Below the pieces are notes generated by a model. It made no database searches and had not been told where the DNA came from. It saw only the letters and a program-made list of their open reading frames with translations. Below, in pieces: positions 20,001 through 20,365 of a stretch of DNA of 20,365 nucleotides. Source of the stretch: an uncultured Verrucomicrobiales bacterium (lineage in GTDB: Bacteria; Verrucomicrobiota; Verrucomicrobiae; Limisphaerales; CANJSG01); assembly GCA_946480965.1 (NCBI GenBank), contig CAMLMI010000038.1, positions 1 through 20,365 on the forward strand, read 5' to 3'. How positions within the stretch are numbered: position 1 is the stretch's first letter; every line of letters starts with the position of its first letter. Position numbers and translations under genes: made by a program.

Positions 20001-20365
20001 ACCCGCGACGTCGTGGCGATAGGTTTCGGCGTGATTGCCACCGGGACCGGTCAGCGTGCGGGTAAGGAGCTTGCCCTCGACGTCGTGGGTCGTGGCGATG
20101 GCAATGCCGCCGGGAAGCGTCGCGGTCTGCGGGGCGTTCCGTCCGTCGAAATCGGAATGCAGCGTCTCGGACCCATCTGCATGACGGGTGGCGACCAAGC
20201 GGCCGAGCGCGTCGAAGCGATGGCGGATGCCGTTACTGGAACCATCGGTCAGCGAAGCGATCTCGCGGTTGGCGTTGTAGCCGTAGTAGAGGACCGAGCC
20301 GTTGGGCAGACGGCGGCTGAGCGGCTCGCCGAGCACGGTGTAGGTGTTGGTCGTGCCGTGGCCGT
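17091..20365 (-). CDS. Rhs/YD-repeat polymorphic toxin with C-terminal cyclase-like tip (5' end outside window)
   Basis: The frame is open to the right edge (first complete codon at 20363, 1090 residues visible), so the N-terminus, any delivery domain and the first repeats are missing. YD-repeat motifs are plentiful: 'RHRFDALGRLVATRHADG', 'YRHDVAGRLRVVTDPSG', 'EYRYDKLGYAKS', 'FRYNLLGQLTRVERADG'. The Rhs core follows: 'YFLTDALRSVLAVAD', 'RYHYDTWGLPV', then after an inserted Ig-like domain 'FQGQVFDDEAGLLYCRARF' and 'YDPALGQFLQRDPAGYED', ending at 'FRDATGM' (18165). The remaining 357 residues are the variable tip. By family knowledge the YD repeats form a shell around the tip, and the core domain cleaves it free. 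The gene ends 11 bases before the giant secreted-protein gene, and no small immunity-like gene lies downstream. Confidence 0.92.
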   Translation of the reverse strand, partial: GHGTTNTYTVLGEPLSRRLPNGSVLYYGYNANREIASLTDGSSNGIRHRFDALGRLVATRHADGSETLHSDFDGRNAPQTATLPGGIAIATTHDVEGKLLTRTLTGPGGNHAETYRHDVAGRLRVVTDPSGSLEYRYDKLGYAKSILSHQNGQLFTLSQEADGAGFRREVTYPSALKVTNQRDATGRLTGLTPSEGEPVLSETTYIADQLVGGRILGSNVIAATMVFDDLKRPAARRYTRVSDGQRLAEVRYGFSPGGALVARQFLDRAGRGDFFGYDGAYQLLRSDRDVRPSLSAETARAFEGFAQPDDVSGNWSAGRFARTSTYTSSDVLVTNGLINPDGFSVLPLAARYGEPDALLHVGLVDGVLRSRDAQGNVTSGLVWVRLPGSPTPTAVNATFRYNLLGQLTRVERADGVTIVNEYGPAGLRIRRQVTGDPSRCVPGDIAFLYDGANLIEERDLADNHRVIARYFYGDDGDELLAGDRWDANAGRFRRYYFLTDALRSVLAVADAAGSVVERYHYDTWGLPVIEVAESAAPRVSAIVRDGNSLLVRFSEPVLPVFAQDDGTNLVTALRNLNTALKVKSGGNAVAGTVRYEEALAPFGTTFRFVPNAVLAGNLTVEVAAGSLQDEWNNLVPAEVRTVDFAQAADVLFTGVAQGSTAGALAGRSTVGLPFQFQGQVFDDEAGLLYCRARFYDPALGQFLQRDPAGYEDSVNHYAGFKNNPVNFRDATGMATDDFGAWLISVGEQASIKEDGLSGYAVGSAVRFVGALLQTGTGVAEGLDKLEKMRPGTLGVLDMMEGANLIAGDVLRVAGVALSTYGAGHSLNGFHKRYGTTLKAYTHSGYQSARDIVAQKLGRRTGAGIAAQYGFHTDEISGIHQSLLSAKKMGQEASLTVRMGMDYEKGAARRQWVSRGLMQKRAVDYMGKSGKDARMTSQFDGKIVVSDLDIGAVKINGKLATTRDYTRIEQGINRAYSDRFRARHGNSMKPNPPIQHHGQFQMSDQFGKSYLGHELGLSKMEMVGHPGHTVTFRLDAKGNLLVNRTPGWSVDADILRTDMNLRKRMAELDPAEHWTGNQVFWSLPPSWHTWK
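17094..18164 (-). other. C-terminal toxin tip of the Rhs protein, resembling edema factor/ExoY nucleotidyl cyclases
   Basis: The first part (to about 17890) is glycine/alanine-rich and hydrophobic ('GYAVGSAVRFVGALLQTG', 'LRVAGVALSTYGAG'), like pre-toxin regions. From about 17760 the motifs follow the order of the edema factor/ExoY/CyaA class. There is 'GFHTDEISGIHQSLL' ahead of 'LTVR', then 'RGLMQKRAVDYMGKSGKD' (Lys at 17609 and Lys at 17585; compare ExoY 'TKGFSVKGKSSNWG'). Next come 'VVSDLDIGAV' (Asp at 17528 and 17522; compare ExoY 'TADYDLFLVAP'), 'EQGINRAY' and 'IQHHGQFQMSD' (His-His at 17381-17376; compare ExoY 'FHHSDDAG'). The final strand 'VTFRLDAKGNLLVN' resembles edema factor 'EIFIINPEGEFILT'. 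This is remembered-sequence comparison, not a search. The stretch between GKS and DxD is far shorter than in the known enzymes. Confidence 0.55.
18165..18344 (-). other. Rhs core hallmark and predicted self-cleavage site
   Basis: This stretch encodes 'FQGQVFDDEAGLLYCRARF', 'YDPALGQFLQRDPAGYED' and 'NNPVNFRDATGM'. It matches the Rhs repeat-associated core, whose usual ending is D-P-x-G-L. Here it is D-A-T-G-M (18179-18165), with Pro replaced by Ala and Leu by Met. The acidic residues thought to serve self-cleavage in Rhs/TcC proteins have counterparts in 'RDPAGYED' and 'FRDATGM'. Cleavage would release the tip after about Met (18165). Confidence 0.7.
18345..18768 (-). other. Ig-like (SbsA/Big type) domain inserted in the Rhs core
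   Basis: About 140 residues separate 'HYDTWGLPVIEVAES' from 'FQFQGQVFDDEAG', segments that are normally close together in Rhs cores. The insert starts 'AAPRVSAIVRDGNSLLVRFS' followed by 'EPVLPVF'. It continues with 'TFRFVPNAVLAGNLTVEVA' and ends near 'VRTVDFAQAADVLF'. The 'vrFSEPV' strand matches the core strands of the Ig-like domains in the neighbouring giant protein ('viFSEPM', 'ltFNEPL'). Confidence 0.65.

Overview
The window reads as GC-rich chromosomal DNA, most probably from a member of the Verrucomicrobiota (Limisphaerales/Pedosphaera-like). This assignment is an inference. It rests on a giant secreted protein full of Thr-Asn-rich Ig-like modules with 'xPTN' boundaries, on its WxDAxSGxF...W module leading into a beta-helix, and on its C-terminal 'FEIEATGDFTTWSRVE' module, a combination typical of that phylum. 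No RNA gene, CRISPR array, insertion sequence or origin was seen. Coding density is nearly complete.

Layout: two plus-strand genes converge on two minus-strand genes. On the left (1-2804, +) is the 3' part of a multi-PAS hybrid histidine kinase with a C-terminal receiver domain. It is followed by a small lipoprotein of the DUF2959 family (2876-3514, +). The two transcription units meet in an 80-bp spacer (3515-3594) that holds three inverted repeats, probably acting as terminators.

On the minus strand, reading right to left, the first gene is the 3' part of an Rhs/YD-repeat protein (17091-20365, cut by the right edge). Its Rhs core is interrupted by an Ig-like domain. Its 357-residue C-terminal tip carries, in order, motifs like those of the edema factor/ExoY class of nucleotidyl cyclase toxins. 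Eleven bases later begins a 4494-residue secreted mosaic protein (3595-17079). From N to C it has a signal peptide, a conserved-looking region without a name, about 13 carboxypeptidase-regulatory-like beta-sandwiches, a run of SbsA/Big-type Ig domains, a TSP3-like calcium-binding hinge, a beta-helix built of five ~230-residue super-repeats, and a small terminal beta module. The ribosome-binding site of the giant gene overlaps the stop codon of the rhs gene, so the two are almost certainly one operon.

Working model (inference): the minus-strand operon makes a large extracellular stalk or adhesin together with a polymorphic Rhs toxin whose tip may be a cyclase. No immunity gene lies between them. 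That would suit a toxin that needs a target-cell cofactor, as members of this cyclase class do. The kinase and the DUF2959 lipoprotein look like an unrelated neighbouring unit.
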